Counted from the stretch's first letter, positions 41,621 to 51,201 are shown. The stretch: DNA of 58,038 nucleotides from Microbacteriaceae bacterium PS02333 (GCA_029959665.1 JASCOI010000009.1:1-58038), one strand, 5' to 3'. A program made the numbers and translations. Notes: a model not told the origin generated them from the sequence alone.

Positions 41621-43654
41621 TCAGCCGAACCGGCCGAACCCACCCCAGTCGTCGTCACGGAAGAGCGCGCCGCCGCGCCGCGAACCGAGGTACGAGCCGA
41701 CCACGGCGACCCCGAGGTCCTCGTTCTCCGGCGCGGTGACGGTGCCGTCCACGCGCCGGGCCATGCCATCGATGAAGCGGGCGAGCCCCGGGTCGTCGCC
41801 GAGCCGGAAGAACGTCGTCTGCGCACCGAGCCGGTGAGCGTTCTCGAGCTCGCGGACGCTCAGCGCGATCGTCATCGGGTCCGGCGGGTAGCTGAAGTAC
41901 ACCTGCCCGTTCGGCTCGAGGTGCGAGGTCGGCTCGCCGTCGGTGACGATGAGGAGCACCGGCTGGGCGGTCGGGTGCTTCCGGAAGTGCCGGTTCGCGA
42001 GCAGCAGGGCGTGGTGCAGGTTCGTGCCCTTGTCCCACATCGCGTCGAGGCCGACGAGCTGTTCGACGTCCATCACCTCGGCCTCCCGACCGAACGCGAT
42101 GAGCTGCAGGTCGTCGCCGCGGAACCGGGTCGAGATGAGCGTGTGCAGCGCCAGGGCGGTGCGTTTCATCGGGACCCAGCGGTCCTCCATCGCCATCGAG
42201 AACGAGGTGTCGACGAGGAGCGCGACGCAGGCCTGCGTCCTGGCCTCGGTCTCCTGCACCTCCACGTCGTCGATCGTCAGGCGGACGCCGGCGCCGGTCC
42301 GACCGGTGGCTGCCGTCCGGGTGACGGCGTTCGTGATGGTGCGGGGGATGTCCCACGGTTCGGTGTCGCCGAAGGCCCACTGACGGCTCGCGCCGGACGG
42401 TTCGCCCGATGCACCCGATCGCCGCAGGTCCCGTGCGCCCTGCCGGCCGGACATCTTCTGCGCGACGTCCTTCAGCAGGCTCTTGCCGAGCTGCCGCATG
42501 GCCTTCGGGGTGAGCTTCAGCTGCCCGTCGGCCCCGCGGCGCATCGACCCGGAGTTCCGGAGCGCCTTCTCGAGCCGCTGCAGGGTCCGGGCGTCGACGG
42601 CGGCATCGGCTCCGAGTTGCTTCGCGAGTGCGTCGAGGTCGAGGTCGTCGAGGTCGGACCCGGGGCTCGACTGCGCCAGTTGCTCGGCGAGGGCGTCGAG
42701 GTCGGCGATGTCCTGGAACACGCCGGTGCCGTCGCCGAGCCCGAGGCCCTGCTCGCCCTCCATCCGCTCGGAGCCGCCCCAGTCCTCGCCGGGGCGGAGC
42801 GCGCGGAGGTTCCCGTCGAGTTGGGACAACGCGCCCATCAGGTCGGGGGAGCCGAACGCCTGTTGCGCCAGGGCATCGAGTTCGTCCCGCTGCTCCTGCG
42901 TCATCGAGTTCCGCATCCGCTGGGCCGCGGCGGAGCGGGCGGCGAGGTCGTCGAGCAGTTCGTCGACGTTCTCCGGGTTCGACGGGAAGTACTCCCCGTG
43001 TTCCGCCATGAACGCGTCGAACTGCTCCTGCGTGTCCGTGCCCGCGCGGTGGTCCTCGAGCAGCTGGTTGAGGTCCTGCATCATCGCCTGGACGTCGGCG
43101 CGGTCCTCGTCGCTGGCGTTCTCGAGCGCCTGCTTCATCCCCGCGAAGCGCTGGTCGAGCATCTCGCGTCCGAGGAGGTCCTTGATCTCCTCGTACTTCT
43201 GCCGGGCCGTCGGGCTCTTCCAGTCGTAGCCGCCGAGCTCGCTCACGGCGGCGGCCGGCGACGGGGGCAGGCTGTCGAGCTGCATCTCGGCCAGGGCCCG
43301 GTCGCCGTCGTCCATGTCGGTGTCCCGCGCGAGCTGGCCCCGTTCGGCGAGGACGGCCTCGTCGAGCAGCTGCTTGATCTGCTGCAGCGTGCCGTCGAGG
43401 TTGTTCTTCGCCGTGAGCTCGCGGCGCTTCTCGGCGACCCGGCGTGCCAGGTCGTCGAGCCCGCGCTGGTCCCGCCCGCCACGGCGCAGGAACTCCCGCA
43501 TCGCCCGCTCGGGGGAGTACCCGGCCATCACGTCCTGGCCGATGGCGTCGAGCGCCTCGGACAGGTCCGCCGGCGGCGCGAGCGGATCGGGGCCGCCCTC
43601 GTACCGGCCGTAGCGGGCGTCGCGGGTCAGCCGGCGGTTCTGCCGACTAGCCAT
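41621..43654 (-). CDS. VWA-domain protein partnering an AAA+ ATPase
   Basis: 677 residues from ATG 43654, which overlaps the end of the upstream ATPase gene by 8 bp. The N-terminal 430 residues are a long charged helical region. The C-terminal von Willebrand A domain starts at ACVALLVDTSFSMAMEDRW, an intact D-x-S-x-S MIDAS motif, followed by WDKGTNLHHALLLA and LLIVTDGEPTSH. VWA/MoxR-type ATPase pairs act as metal-insertion or protein-remodelling machines. Target unknown. Cytosolic, no signal peptide. Confidence 0.9.
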   Translation of the reverse strand: MASRQNRRLTRDARYGRYEGGPDPLAPPADLSEALDAIGQDVMAGYSPERAMREFLRRGGRDQRGLDDLARRVAEKRRELTAKNNLDGTLQQIKQLLDEAVLAERGQLARDTDMDDGDRALAEMQLDSLPPSPAAAVSELGGYDWKSPTARQKYEEIKDLLGREMLDQRFAGMKQALENASDEDRADVQAMMQDLNQLLEDHRAGTDTQEQFDAFMAEHGEYFPSNPENVDELLDDLAARSAAAQRMRNSMTQEQRDELDALAQQAFGSPDLMGALSQLDGNLRALRPGEDWGGSERMEGEQGLGLGDGTGVFQDIADLDALAEQLAQSSPGSDLDDLDLDALAKQLGADAAVDARTLQRLEKALRNSGSMRRGADGQLKLTPKAMRQLGKSLLKDVAQKMSGRQGARDLRRSGASGEPSGASRQWAFGDTEPWDIPRTITNAVTRTAATGRTGAGVRLTIDDVEVQETEARTQACVALLVDTSFSMAMEDRWVPMKRTALALHTLISTRFRGDDLQLIAFGREAEVMDVEQLVGLDAMWDKGTNLHHALLLANRHFRKHPTAQPVLLIVTDGEPTSHLEPNGQVYFSYPPDPMTIALSVRELENAHRLGAQTTFFRLGDDPGLARFIDGMARRVDGTVTAPENEDLGVAVVGSYLGSRRGGALFRDDDWGGFGRFG

Positions 43655-45032
43655 AGACGGCCTCGCCCCCGCCCGACTCCTTGCTGATCTTCCGTGCGAG
43701 GAACAGGCCCTCCAGCGCGAGCTCGATCGCGCCGGCACGCTCGCCGTCGTTCGTCGCGCCGAGTCGTTCGCAGATCTGTTCGTACAGGTCCGATTCGCCG
43801 AGCGACGGCAGGCCCTCGAGGAAGGTCCGTGCAGAGACCTGCTCGCCGGTGGTCACCATCGTGCCGCCGTCGAGCGCCTCGACGAGCTGCCCGAGGTCGA
43901 GCCCGCGGAGCCGGGAGCGCACCGTCTCGGCGGTCGCGGTCCTGAGCAGGTGCTCGAGGACCTCGTCGGCTCGGTCCTCTTCCCCCGACTCGAACTCGAT
44001 CTTGCCGCCGAGGACGTCCACGGCGGTCTCGAGGTCGATCGGCCGGGCGACGGGCTCGGTCTCGCCCTGCCGCGCGGCGCGGTGCACGGCCGCGGCGGAG
44101 ACGGTCTCGGCGCCGGCGATGGAGAACCGGGCGCTGACACCGCTCCGCTGGTCGACGGCGCTCGACTCGCGGAGGGCGCGGGTGAACCGGGCGAGGATCT
44201 CGATCAGGGCGTCGGGGACGTCGGCCGTGAGCTCGGCCTCCTGCCGGATGACGGCGATCTCGTCCTCGAGCTCGATCGGGTAGTGCGTGCGGATCTCGGC
44301 GCCGAAGCGGTCCTTCAGCGGGGTGATGATCCGGCCGCGGTTCGTGTAGTCCTCCGGGTTCGCGCTCGCCATCACGAGGACGTCGAGCGGCAGCCGCAGC
44401 ACGTAGCCGCGGATCTGCACGTCGCGTTCCTCCATGACGTTGAGCATCGCGACCTGGATGCGCTCGGCGAGATCGGGGAGCTCGTTGATCGCGACGATGC
44501 CGCGGTGCGCGCGCGGGATGAGGCCGAAGTGGATCGTCTCGGGATCCCCGAGGCTGCGTCCCTCGGCGACCTTCATCGGGTCGACGTCGCCGATGAGGTC
44601 CGCGACGGAGGTGTCCGGCGTCGCGAGCTTCTCGACGTAGCGGCCGTCGCGGTGCCACCAGTCGATGGGCATCGCGTCACCGAGGTCGTCGGCGCGCCGC
44701 TTGCTGGCGGCCGTGATCGGTTCGAAGGGGTGCTCGCCGAGTTCGGACCCGGCGATCACCGGGGTCCACTCGTCGAGCAGGCCCTGCATGGTGCGGAGGA
44801 GCCGGGTCTTGCCCTGGCCGCGCTCACCGAGCAGGACCACGTCGTGGCCGGCGATGAGCGCTCGTTCGAGCTGGGGGATGACGGTGGTCTCGAAGCCGTG
44901 CAGGCCGGGCCACGGGTCGCGGCCCTCGCGGAGGGCACTGAGTAGGTTGTCGCGGATCTCGGCGCGGACCGTCTTCTGGACGTGACCAGAGGTGCGGAGC
45001 TCGCCGACCGTTCGGATGTCGGGTCGGGTCAC
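43647..45032 (-). CDS. AAA+ ATPase (magnesium-chelatase ChlI/MoxR-like)
   Basis: 461 residues from GTG 45032. Walker A is LLGERGQGKTR (about 70-80); a Walker-B-equivalent IVAINELPDL follows, then the sensor-1 stretch LVMASANPEDYTNRGR. Partners the VWA protein, whose start overlaps its stop. The minus-strand hexamer TAACGT (45045-45040) lies 7 nt before the GTG, indicating a leaderless message and settling the start; the frame is open further 5' but that region is intergenic. Confidence 0.9.
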   Translation of the reverse strand: MTRPDIRTVGELRTSGHVQKTVRAEIRDNLLSALREGRDPWPGLHGFETTVIPQLERALIAGHDVVLLGERGQGKTRLLRTMQGLLDEWTPVIAGSELGEHPFEPITAASKRRADDLGDAMPIDWWHRDGRYVEKLATPDTSVADLIGDVDPMKVAEGRSLGDPETIHFGLIPRAHRGIVAINELPDLAERIQVAMLNVMEERDVQIRGYVLRLPLDVLVMASANPEDYTNRGRIITPLKDRFGAEIRTHYPIELEDEIAVIRQEAELTADVPDALIEILARFTRALRESSAVDQRSGVSARFSIAGAETVSAAAVHRAARQGETEPVARPIDLETAVDVLGGKIEFESGEEDRADEVLEHLLRTATAETVRSRLRGLDLGQLVEALDGGTMVTTGEQVSARTFLEGLPSLGESDLYEQICERLGATNDGERAGAIELALEGLFLARKISKESGGGEAVYG

Positions 45033-45039
45033 CTCTTCG

Positions 45040-45045
45040 ACGTTA
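45040..45045 (-). promoter_or_regulatory. -10 hexamer TAACGT, leaderless promoter
   Basis: On the minus strand TAACGT ends 7 nt before GTG 45032. Confidence 0.5.
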
Positions 45046-45064
45046 CGCCTGCTGCTGACGCATC

Positions 45065-45106
45065 GGACTGGAGGCTCGGTGCCAGCCCGCCACGAGCCTC
45101 CCGTCC
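45065..45106. repeat. Hairpin repeat, GGACTGGAGGC family
   Basis: GGAC-T-GGAGGCTCG (45065-45078) pairs with CGAGCCTCC-C-GTCC (45093-45106) with one mismatch and a 14-nt loop. The same stem sequence occurs at 51743-51780 and begins again at 57998. Here it lies between divergent starts, where a terminator is not expected. Confidence 0.75.
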
Positions 45107-45258
45107 GGTGGTCCGCTTGTGAGTATTCATAGCAGTTGCAATGATTGTTCTTTCGGCGACGGAGCCGGATTCGAATAGGGGGATCCGGCTCCGCGCCGAG
45201 ATCGCCGTTCGTTTCGGGTTCGAACAACCGGCGCGTTCTCGGCGTACGGTTCCCCTTC

Positions 45259-46719
45259 GTGAGCAGCGCGAACCCCTCCGGAACGATCACGAGCCTGGTA
45301 CCGGCCAGGATGGACAGACTCCCGTGGACGCGGTTCCACTGGAGCGTCGTCGTGGGCCTCGGGGTCTCCTGGGTCCTCGACGGCCTCGAGATCCAGATCG
45401 TCTCGAACGCCGGGTTCCAGGCTGACCTGAACCTCTCCACGCAGCAGGTGACCTCGCTCGGCACGATCTACCTGGTCGGTCAGGTGGTCGGCGCGCTGGT
45501 GTTCGGGCGGATGTCCGACCGGCTCGGGCGGCGGAAGCTCTTCATCCTGACGCTCGCGATCTACCTCATCGGTTCCGGCATCGCCGGCTTCGCGCAGGAC
45601 TTCTGGTTCCTCGCGGCGTTCCGGTTCGTGGCGGGACTCGGGATCGGCGGCGAGTACGCCGCGATCAACTCGGCGATCGACGAGCTCATCCCGTCGAAGT
45701 ACCGCGGCCACGTCGACATCGCCATCAACGGCACCTACTGGGGCGGGGCGGCCCTCGGTGCCTTCGCGAACATCTACCTGCTCGACCCGTCGCTCTTCGC
45801 CGAGAACATCGGCTGGCGCATCGGGTTCTTCCTCGGCCCGGTGCTCGGCATCGCGATCATCTTCCTGCGACGGCACATCCCGGAGAGTCCGCGGTGGTTG
45901 ATGACCCACGGGCGAGAAGAGGAGGCGGACGCCACGCTGACGCGGATCGAGGAGTCGGTCGAGCGCAGCACGGGGCAGAAGCTGCCGGAGGTCGACCGGT
46001 CCAAAGCCATGTCGGTCACGCCGATGGACCGCGTCCGGTTCACGACGATCGTGAAGGTGCTCTTCCGGCAGTACCCGACGCGCACGCTCGTCGGCGCGAC
46101 GATGATGATCACGCAGGCGTTCCTCTACAACGCGATCTTCTTCACCTACGCGCTGGTGCTCACGAACTTCTTCGGCCTGAAGACCTCGCAGACGGCGGTC
46201 TACTTCTTCCCCTTCGCGATCGGCAACCTGCTCGGACCGCTGATCCTCGGGCGACTGTTCGACACGTGGGGTCGTCGGCAGATGATCTTCAGCACCTACC
46301 TGGTCTCCGGACTCGTGCTCGCGGTGTCGGCGTTCCTCTTCCGCGCCGACGCGATCTCGGCGACCGTGCAGGTGGTCTTCTGGTGCATCTCGTTCTTCTT
46401 CGCCTCGGCCGGGGCGTCGAGTGCGTACCTCACCGTGAGCGAGATCTTCCCGCTCGAGCTGCGGTCGCAGGCGATCTCGTACTTCTTCGCGCTCGCGCAG
46501 ATCTTCGGTGCCATCGCTCCGGCGATCTACGGCGCCTTCATCGGGGACGGCTCGTCGCGTGAGCCGCTGTTCTGGGGGTACCTGCTCGGCGCCGGGGTGA
46601 TGATCGCCGGTGGGGTGGTCGCGCTCATCTTCGGTGTGGACGCCGCGCGGAAGGGCCTCGAGGACGTGACCCAGCCGCTGTCGGTGATCGCTGCGGAGGA
46701 AGAGAAGAGCCGGAAGTGA
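45259..46719 (+). CDS. MFS transporter, sugar-porter-like
   Basis: 486 residues from GTG 45259, chosen because TACGGT lies 8 nt upstream; ATG 45310 is the alternative. Twelve membrane segments are evident. The family signature after TM2 is GRMSDRLGRRKLFIL, repeated after TM8 as GRLFDTWGRRQMIF, and RHIPESPRWLM closes the first half, as in sugar/metabolite-proton symporters. The central cytosolic loop (about 225-285) is charged. Substrate unknown. Confidence 0.9.
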   Translation: MSSANPSGTITSLVPARMDRLPWTRFHWSVVVGLGVSWVLDGLEIQIVSNAGFQADLNLSTQQVTSLGTIYLVGQVVGALVFGRMSDRLGRRKLFILTLAIYLIGSGIAGFAQDFWFLAAFRFVAGLGIGGEYAAINSAIDELIPSKYRGHVDIAINGTYWGGAALGAFANIYLLDPSLFAENIGWRIGFFLGPVLGIAIIFLRRHIPESPRWLMTHGREEEADATLTRIEESVERSTGQKLPEVDRSKAMSVTPMDRVRFTTIVKVLFRQYPTRTLVGATMMITQAFLYNAIFFTYALVLTNFFGLKTSQTAVYFFPFAIGNLLGPLILGRLFDTWGRRQMIFSTYLVSGLVLAVSAFLFRADAISATVQVVFWCISFFFASAGASSAYLTVSEIFPLELRSQAISYFFALAQIFGAIAPAIYGAFIGDGSSREPLFWGYLLGAGVMIAGGVVALIFGVDAARKGLEDVTQPLSVIAAEEEKSRK

Positions 46720-46816
46720 TACACGGAATCCGGAATGTTTAGCGCCTGACCCGCGGCCCTGCCATCGTCATCCCACCGACCCCCGCCGGGGGTCTCGGAG
46801 ACATGGGAGTGCTGTG

Positions 46817-46921
46817 ATGCAAGACGAGGTGACCGGGCGCCGTGCCCTCCACAGCCAGGTGGCCGGTGGGTCGCTCCACCGATCGGGCCGGCTGATCGCT
46901 GGTGGTGTCGTCCGTGCGTGA
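46817..46921 (+). CDS. Possible 34-codon leader ORF
   Basis: ATG 46817 opens a frame of 34 codons ending 10 nt before the GntR-type gene, with GGGAG upstream. The peptide is basic (MQDEVTGRRALHSQVAGG...). It could be a leader peptide or chance. Confidence 0.25.
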   Translation: MQDEVTGRRALHSQVAGGSLHRSGRLIAGGVVRA

Positions 46922-46931
46922 AGGTCGTCGC

Positions 46932-47621
46932 ATGGGCTACGACGAACATCCGGTGGCGCGAGTGCAGAGCGGTCAGCTCGACCCGCTCGGCGTCCCGCGC
47001 AGCCTGCTCCGCGACGCCGTGTTCCTGCGGCTGATGGACCGGATCCTGCGTGGTGAGTACCGGCGTGGGCAGCGCCTGCGGCTCGACAACCTGGCCGACG
47101 ACATGCACGTCTCCCGGACGCCGGTGCGCGAAGCACTGGTCCCGCTCGAAGCGCTGCGGCTCGTGTCCGTCCAGCGGTACGTGGGTGTCGTCATCGCGCA
47201 GTGGTCGCTCGACCAGATGAAGGAACGCATCCGCGTCACGTGCACGATGCTGGCCGAGCCACCGTCGGGGGCCGATGCCACCACCGAGCGGTTCGACCCC
47301 TTCTGGATCCGCGACTGCATGACCGAAGCAGGGTCGTTCGTCGAGCTCGCCGCGTGGTTGCTCCGCCGTGCCGGGTCGTCGGTGAGTGCTGACTGGGTGG
47401 CGGCGCAACGCCCGGTGCTCGACATGTTCTACACGGACGACGTCGCCATGGCGAACGGCATCGACGCCGTGGTGGACCGACGACATCGGCAGGGGCTCGT
47501 CGATGCCGCTCGGGCAGCCGCGGGGCGGGAGGACCTCGACGAGTGCACCCGGCTCGTCTGCGAGCTCGGGGGGTGTCTCATCACGCTGCCGGACCGGTTC
47601 CGCGCGGCGGTTCCCGCGTGA
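46932..47621 (+). CDS. GntR-family transcriptional regulator
   Basis: 229 residues from ATG 46932 (AAGG 8 nt upstream). The winged helix is VFLRLMDRILRGEYRRGQRLRLDNLADDMHVSRTPVREAL, the exact GntR pattern. The C-terminal domain is helical and FCD-like but lacks an obvious set of metal histidines, so the ligand mode is unclear. Possible target: the MFS transporter just upstream. Confidence 0.85.
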   Translation: MGYDEHPVARVQSGQLDPLGVPRSLLRDAVFLRLMDRILRGEYRRGQRLRLDNLADDMHVSRTPVREALVPLEALRLVSVQRYVGVVIAQWSLDQMKERIRVTCTMLAEPPSGADATTERFDPFWIRDCMTEAGSFVELAAWLLRRAGSSVSADWVAAQRPVLDMFYTDDVAMANGIDAVVDRRHRQGLVDAARAAAGREDLDECTRLVCELGGCLITLPDRFRAAVPA

Positions 47622-47778
47622 TCGTGCTCGGTGTGGTCGGGTTCGGGGGGGTCCGGCGCTCTGTGGCCCCCGAACGAGGCACGCCGAGCCGATCCGCCTC
47701 CCCGGCGGGGTGGCCCGGCTCGGGTATCGTCCCCCGGCGAGCGGCCTGGACCCGAGGCTGCTCGGAGGGAGTCCGCCC

Positions 47779-49155
47779 GTGACCGATCCCGATGGTCCCG
47801 ACGCCGCTCGAACGCAGCCCGACGCCGCCCGCACGCGCCTCGACGCTGGCCGCACGCAGCCCGACGCCGGTCGTGCGCGGTTCGACGACGTGCTCGACGC
47901 GCGCCGGCGCCCCAAGGTCCTGTCCGGCCCCGGGTACCGCGTGAGTGGTGCCCGACACGGCCGCCGTCCACGTGACCTCGGCGTCGCACGGCTCCTCTCC
48001 GGTGTCGGCATCGCGGTGGCCGTCGCCCTGGTGAGCGCGACCTCGCTCTCGGCGTACGCCGCGTACGACGTCGGCCACGGGTTCCTGCAGCGCGCGGTCG
48101 ACGTCGGCAGTGGTGGCGGGTCGACCGACGGTGCGTTCAACGTGCTGGCGATCGGCGCCGACAACGACCCGGCGCAGGGGACGGCGTACGGCGAGCGGGG
48201 TGCGACGCTCAACGACTCGAACGTCCTGCTCCACGTCTCGGCCGACCACACCCAGGCGGTCGCCGTGAGCTTCCCCCGTGACCTCGTCGTCGACCAGCCC
48301 GCGTGCGGCGGGTCTCCGGCGGTCACGGACACCCCGATCAACCAGGCGTACGGGCGAGGCGGGATGCAGTGTGTCGTGCAGACGGTCGAGCAGATCACCG
48401 GCATGGAGATCCCGTACGCGGCCCAGGTGAGCTTCGCCGGCGTGATCCGGATGTCCGACGCCGTCGGCGGGGTGCCGGTGTGCGTGACGGACGCGGTCGA
48501 CGATCCCTACACCGGGCTGCGGCTCTCGGCGGGGGAGCACACGGTGTCGGGCACGACGGCACTCGCGTTCCTGCGCGACCGGCACGGGGTCGGTGACGGC
48601 AGCGACCTCTCGCGGATCTCGAGTCTGCAGCAGTTCCTGTCGTCCCTGATGCGCAAGGTGAAGAGCGAGGGCACGCTCGGGGACCCGTCGAAGCTCTACG
48701 GCCTCGCGAAGACCGCGTCCAAGAACATCACCCTCTCCACCTCGCTCGCGAAGCCCTCGACGATGGTCGACATGGCCGGGGCGTTCGAGGGCATCGGCCT
48801 CGACCGGATCACGTTCGTGCAGTACCCCGGCAGCGTCGACGATCCGTCGTTCCCCGGCAAGGTCGTGCCCGAGCAGGCCACGGCCGACCGCCTGATGCGA
48901 GCCGTCCGCGCTGACCGTCCGTTCAGGCTGGACGCCGGGTCCACGGGGCGCGGTGCGACGGACCGCGATGCATCGGCGACGGCAGCCGCCCCAGCCGCCC
49001 CCGCCGCCCCGGCTGGCTCCGCCGCCGAGTCGTCGGGGAAGCGGTCTTCGGAGAAGCAGTCCTCCGCGAAGCAGTCCGCGGCGCCGCAGGACATGCCGGG
49101 CGTCACCGGGCAAACGGCCGAGCAGAAGACCTGCGCAGTGGCGGCTGGCGGCTGA
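47779..49155 (+). CDS. LytR-CpsA-Psr (LCP) family cell-wall ligase
   Basis: 458 residues from GTG 47779 (GGAGGGA 9 nt upstream). A cytosolic basic N-terminus with a degenerate repeat (DAARTQP, DAGRTQP) precedes one membrane anchor (about 78-100; VGIAVAVALVSATSLSAYAA). The extracellular LCP domain has FNVLAIGADN, SADHTQAVAVSFPRDL with the key arginine, and FLRDRHGVGDGSDLSRISSLQQF. The C-terminus is an Ala/Pro/Ser-rich tail ending near a lone Cys. LCP enzymes attach teichoic acids or polysaccharides to peptidoglycan. Paralogue of the next gene. Confidence 0.93.
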   Translation: MTDPDGPDAARTQPDAARTRLDAGRTQPDAGRARFDDVLDARRRPKVLSGPGYRVSGARHGRRPRDLGVARLLSGVGIAVAVALVSATSLSAYAAYDVGHGFLQRAVDVGSGGGSTDGAFNVLAIGADNDPAQGTAYGERGATLNDSNVLLHVSADHTQAVAVSFPRDLVVDQPACGGSPAVTDTPINQAYGRGGMQCVVQTVEQITGMEIPYAAQVSFAGVIRMSDAVGGVPVCVTDAVDDPYTGLRLSAGEHTVSGTTALAFLRDRHGVGDGSDLSRISSLQQFLSSLMRKVKSEGTLGDPSKLYGLAKTASKNITLSTSLAKPSTMVDMAGAFEGIGLDRITFVQYPGSVDDPSFPGKVVPEQATADRLMRAVRADRPFRLDAGSTGRGATDRDASATAAAPAAPAAPAGSAAESSGKRSSEKQSSAKQSAAPQDMPGVTGQTAEQKTCAVAAGG

Positions 49156-49342
49156 CCCACGAAGACGGGCTTCACCGCGGATTCGCGCTGGTTGCACACT
49201 GAAACGTCAGGCGGTCCTGTGGCAGCCTTGACCGGTTGCCGTCCCCGCGGCCCCGACCGCACCCGGTCTGGCGCTGCGCGGGGCCACCGCGGCGTCGATC
49301 AGGACGGCGCCGCCATCGTGTCCGCCGACGACAGGAGTGCCC

Positions 49343-50662
49343 GTGAACGACGTTCGTGATCGATCCCACCGACTCAACCGAGCCAGCGGGATCGCCCGTC
49401 ACGGACGTCTGCGTCGCCGTTCCCCGTTCGGCACCGTCGCCAAGGTCCTCTCCGGAGTCGTCGCGGTCGCCCTCGTGAGTTCGGTGTCGGTCGCGGCGAT
49501 CGCGGCGAAGCAGGTCACCGACGACTTCGGCGAGGGCGTGCAGATCCAGGGGCAGCCCGTTGCCGAGGCGAACAGCGGCGGCGACGCGCTCAGCGCCTAC
49601 GAGGGCGGCTTCAACATGCTGGTGGTCGGCACCGACAACGACCCGGCGCAGGGCACCCAGTACGGCGAGCGGGACGCGACCCTCAACGACGTCAACATCC
49701 TGCTGCACGTCTCGGCGGACCACACGAACGCGACGGCGGTGAGCATCCCACGCGACCTCATCACGCCGATCCCGGCCTGCCAGAAGCCCGACGGGTCCGG
49801 TTCGACGCCGGCGATGTCCGCGCAGCCGATCAACAGCGCGTGGGGTGCGGGCGGCCTGAACTGTGTCGTGCAGACGGTGCAGGGCCTGACCGGGCTCGAC
49901 GTGCAGTACTCCGCGGCGGTGTCGTTCAACGGCGTCATCGAGATGTCGAACGCCATCGGCGGTGTGCCGGTGTGCGTGGCGTCGCCGATCCACGACCGCT
50001 ACACCGGGCTCGACCTGCCCGCTGGGACCACCACCCTGCAGGGCTCCCAGGCGCTCGAGTTCCTCCGCACGCGGCACGGTGTCGGCGACGGCTCGGACCT
50101 CGGTCGCATCAGCTCGCAGCAGGTGTTCCTGTCGTCGCTGCTGCGCACGGTGAAGTCGAACCAGACCCTGACCTCGCCGGCGACGCTGTACAAGCTGGCG
50201 CGGGCGGCGGCGTCCAACATGCAGCTCTCGCAGAGCCTCAACGATGCCGGGACGATGGTGCAGATGGGTCGGGCGCTGCAGGACCTGCCCCTCGACCAGG
50301 TGAACTTCGTGCAGTACCCGGGGACGACCGGCGGCACGGGCGTCTACGCGGGGAAGGTGCAACCGACGACGTACCTCGCCGACCAGCTGTTCGAGAAGAT
50401 CAAGGCCGACCAGTCGTTCTCGCTCGGAGCCGGCAGCACGGGCATCGGCTCCGAGGCGGACCCGAGTGCCGCCGCGACCCCCTCGACCCCCGCGGCGGAC
50501 CCGTCGGCTCCCGCTGCCGATCCCACGAAGCCCGCGACCGACCCCGGTTCGGGCTCCGCTTCGCCCTCGACCCCGTCCGCCCCCGCGACGTCCGACACGA
50601 TCGACGGGTTGCAGGGCCAGTCCGCCGACCAGCAGACCTGCTCGAAGGCCTTCGGCTCGTAG
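49343..50662 (+). CDS. LytR-CpsA-Psr (LCP) family cell-wall ligase
   Basis: 439 residues from GTG 49343 (CAGGAG upstream; GTG 49337 overlaps that site). Basic N-terminus, membrane anchor about 33-56 (VLSGVVAVALVSSVSVAAIAA), then the LCP domain: FNMLVVGTDN, SADHTNATAVSIPRDL, EFLRTRHGVGDGSDLGRIS. A Pro/Ala/Ser tail ends in QTCSKAFGS, matching the end of the upstream paralogue (QKTCAVAAGG). The close similarity in order and motifs shows a tandem duplication; the two copies differ mostly in the N-terminal repeats and tails. Confidence 0.93.
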   Translation: MNDVRDRSHRLNRASGIARHGRLRRRSPFGTVAKVLSGVVAVALVSSVSVAAIAAKQVTDDFGEGVQIQGQPVAEANSGGDALSAYEGGFNMLVVGTDNDPAQGTQYGERDATLNDVNILLHVSADHTNATAVSIPRDLITPIPACQKPDGSGSTPAMSAQPINSAWGAGGLNCVVQTVQGLTGLDVQYSAAVSFNGVIEMSNAIGGVPVCVASPIHDRYTGLDLPAGTTTLQGSQALEFLRTRHGVGDGSDLGRISSQQVFLSSLLRTVKSNQTLTSPATLYKLARAAASNMQLSQSLNDAGTMVQMGRALQDLPLDQVNFVQYPGTTGGTGVYAGKVQPTTYLADQLFEKIKADQSFSLGAGSTGIGSEADPSAAATPSTPAADPSAPAADPTKPATDPGSGSASPSTPSAPATSDTIDGLQGQSADQQTCSKAFGS

Positions 50663-51147
50663 CCGGCGCGGCCGGCCGAGCGAGCCCGCCCGCTCCGCCC
50701 GCTCCGCGAAAGCGACAGTCCTCCGCCGACATCCCGCGCGAATCTGTCGCTTTCGCGGGGGTGTGGCCGGGCTGACCCGCGAATCTGTCGCTTTCGCGGG
50801 GGTGTGGCGGGGCTGACCCGCGGGACTGTCGCCTTCGCGGGGGTGGGGCCGCGCTGGCCCGCGGGACTGTCGCTTTCGCGCGACAGAGGCCGCACGAAGA
50901 AGCGGGGACGTGACCGTGGTCACGCCCCCGCGGAGTCGCTCCTCGGCGGACGCCGATCATCGGGCGAGCCGGGCCCAGGCCAGGGAGCGACGCTGGGTGC
51001 TGTGTCGCGACAACGGGGACGAGCCCCGGAACGTGATCGCCGCGTCCCGATGAGACTAGTGAGCGGGGTACACGGTGACAACCCCCACGCGTCCCCACTT
51101 CGGGGGACCACCGGCGAACCTGCCGACGCCCCCCGGGAAACCCCGGG
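50663..51147. other. Intergenic region with repeat array
   Basis: About 485 bp before the tRNA promoter. It contains the 41-bp array (50737-50882) with the inverted motif at 50705. The remainder (50890-51140) has small GC palindromes such as CCCCGGGAAACCCCGGG but no gene. Confidence 0.5.
50737..50882. repeat. 41-bp tandem repeat, 3.5 copies, each with CTGTCGCTTTCGCG
   Basis: Units start at 50737, 50778, 50819 and 50860 (last one partial). Each carries CTGTCGC(T/C)TTCGCG near its start and GGGCTGACC-like ends. The complement CGCGAAAGCGACAG at 50705-50718 precedes the array, and the last unit is followed by CGACAG, so the ends can pair with the repeats. Degree of divergence is low between units 1-2 and 3-4. 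Confidence 0.93.
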
Positions 51148-51176
51148 TCGAGACCGCCCTCGTCCTCCTGTATGGT
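51148..51176 (+). promoter_or_regulatory. Promoter of tRNA-Ser(GCU)
   Basis: -35 TCGAGA (51148-51153), 17-bp spacer, -10 TATGGT (51171-51176), 25 bp upstream of the tRNA. Confidence 0.6.
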
Positions 51177-51201
51177 GGTGCGTGCGTCCGTTACGGCGCA
51201 T

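Noticed and set aside
50737-50882. CRISPR array
   Set aside because: The 41-bp units are head to tail with no unique spacers, only 3.5 copies exist, and no cas gene is present.
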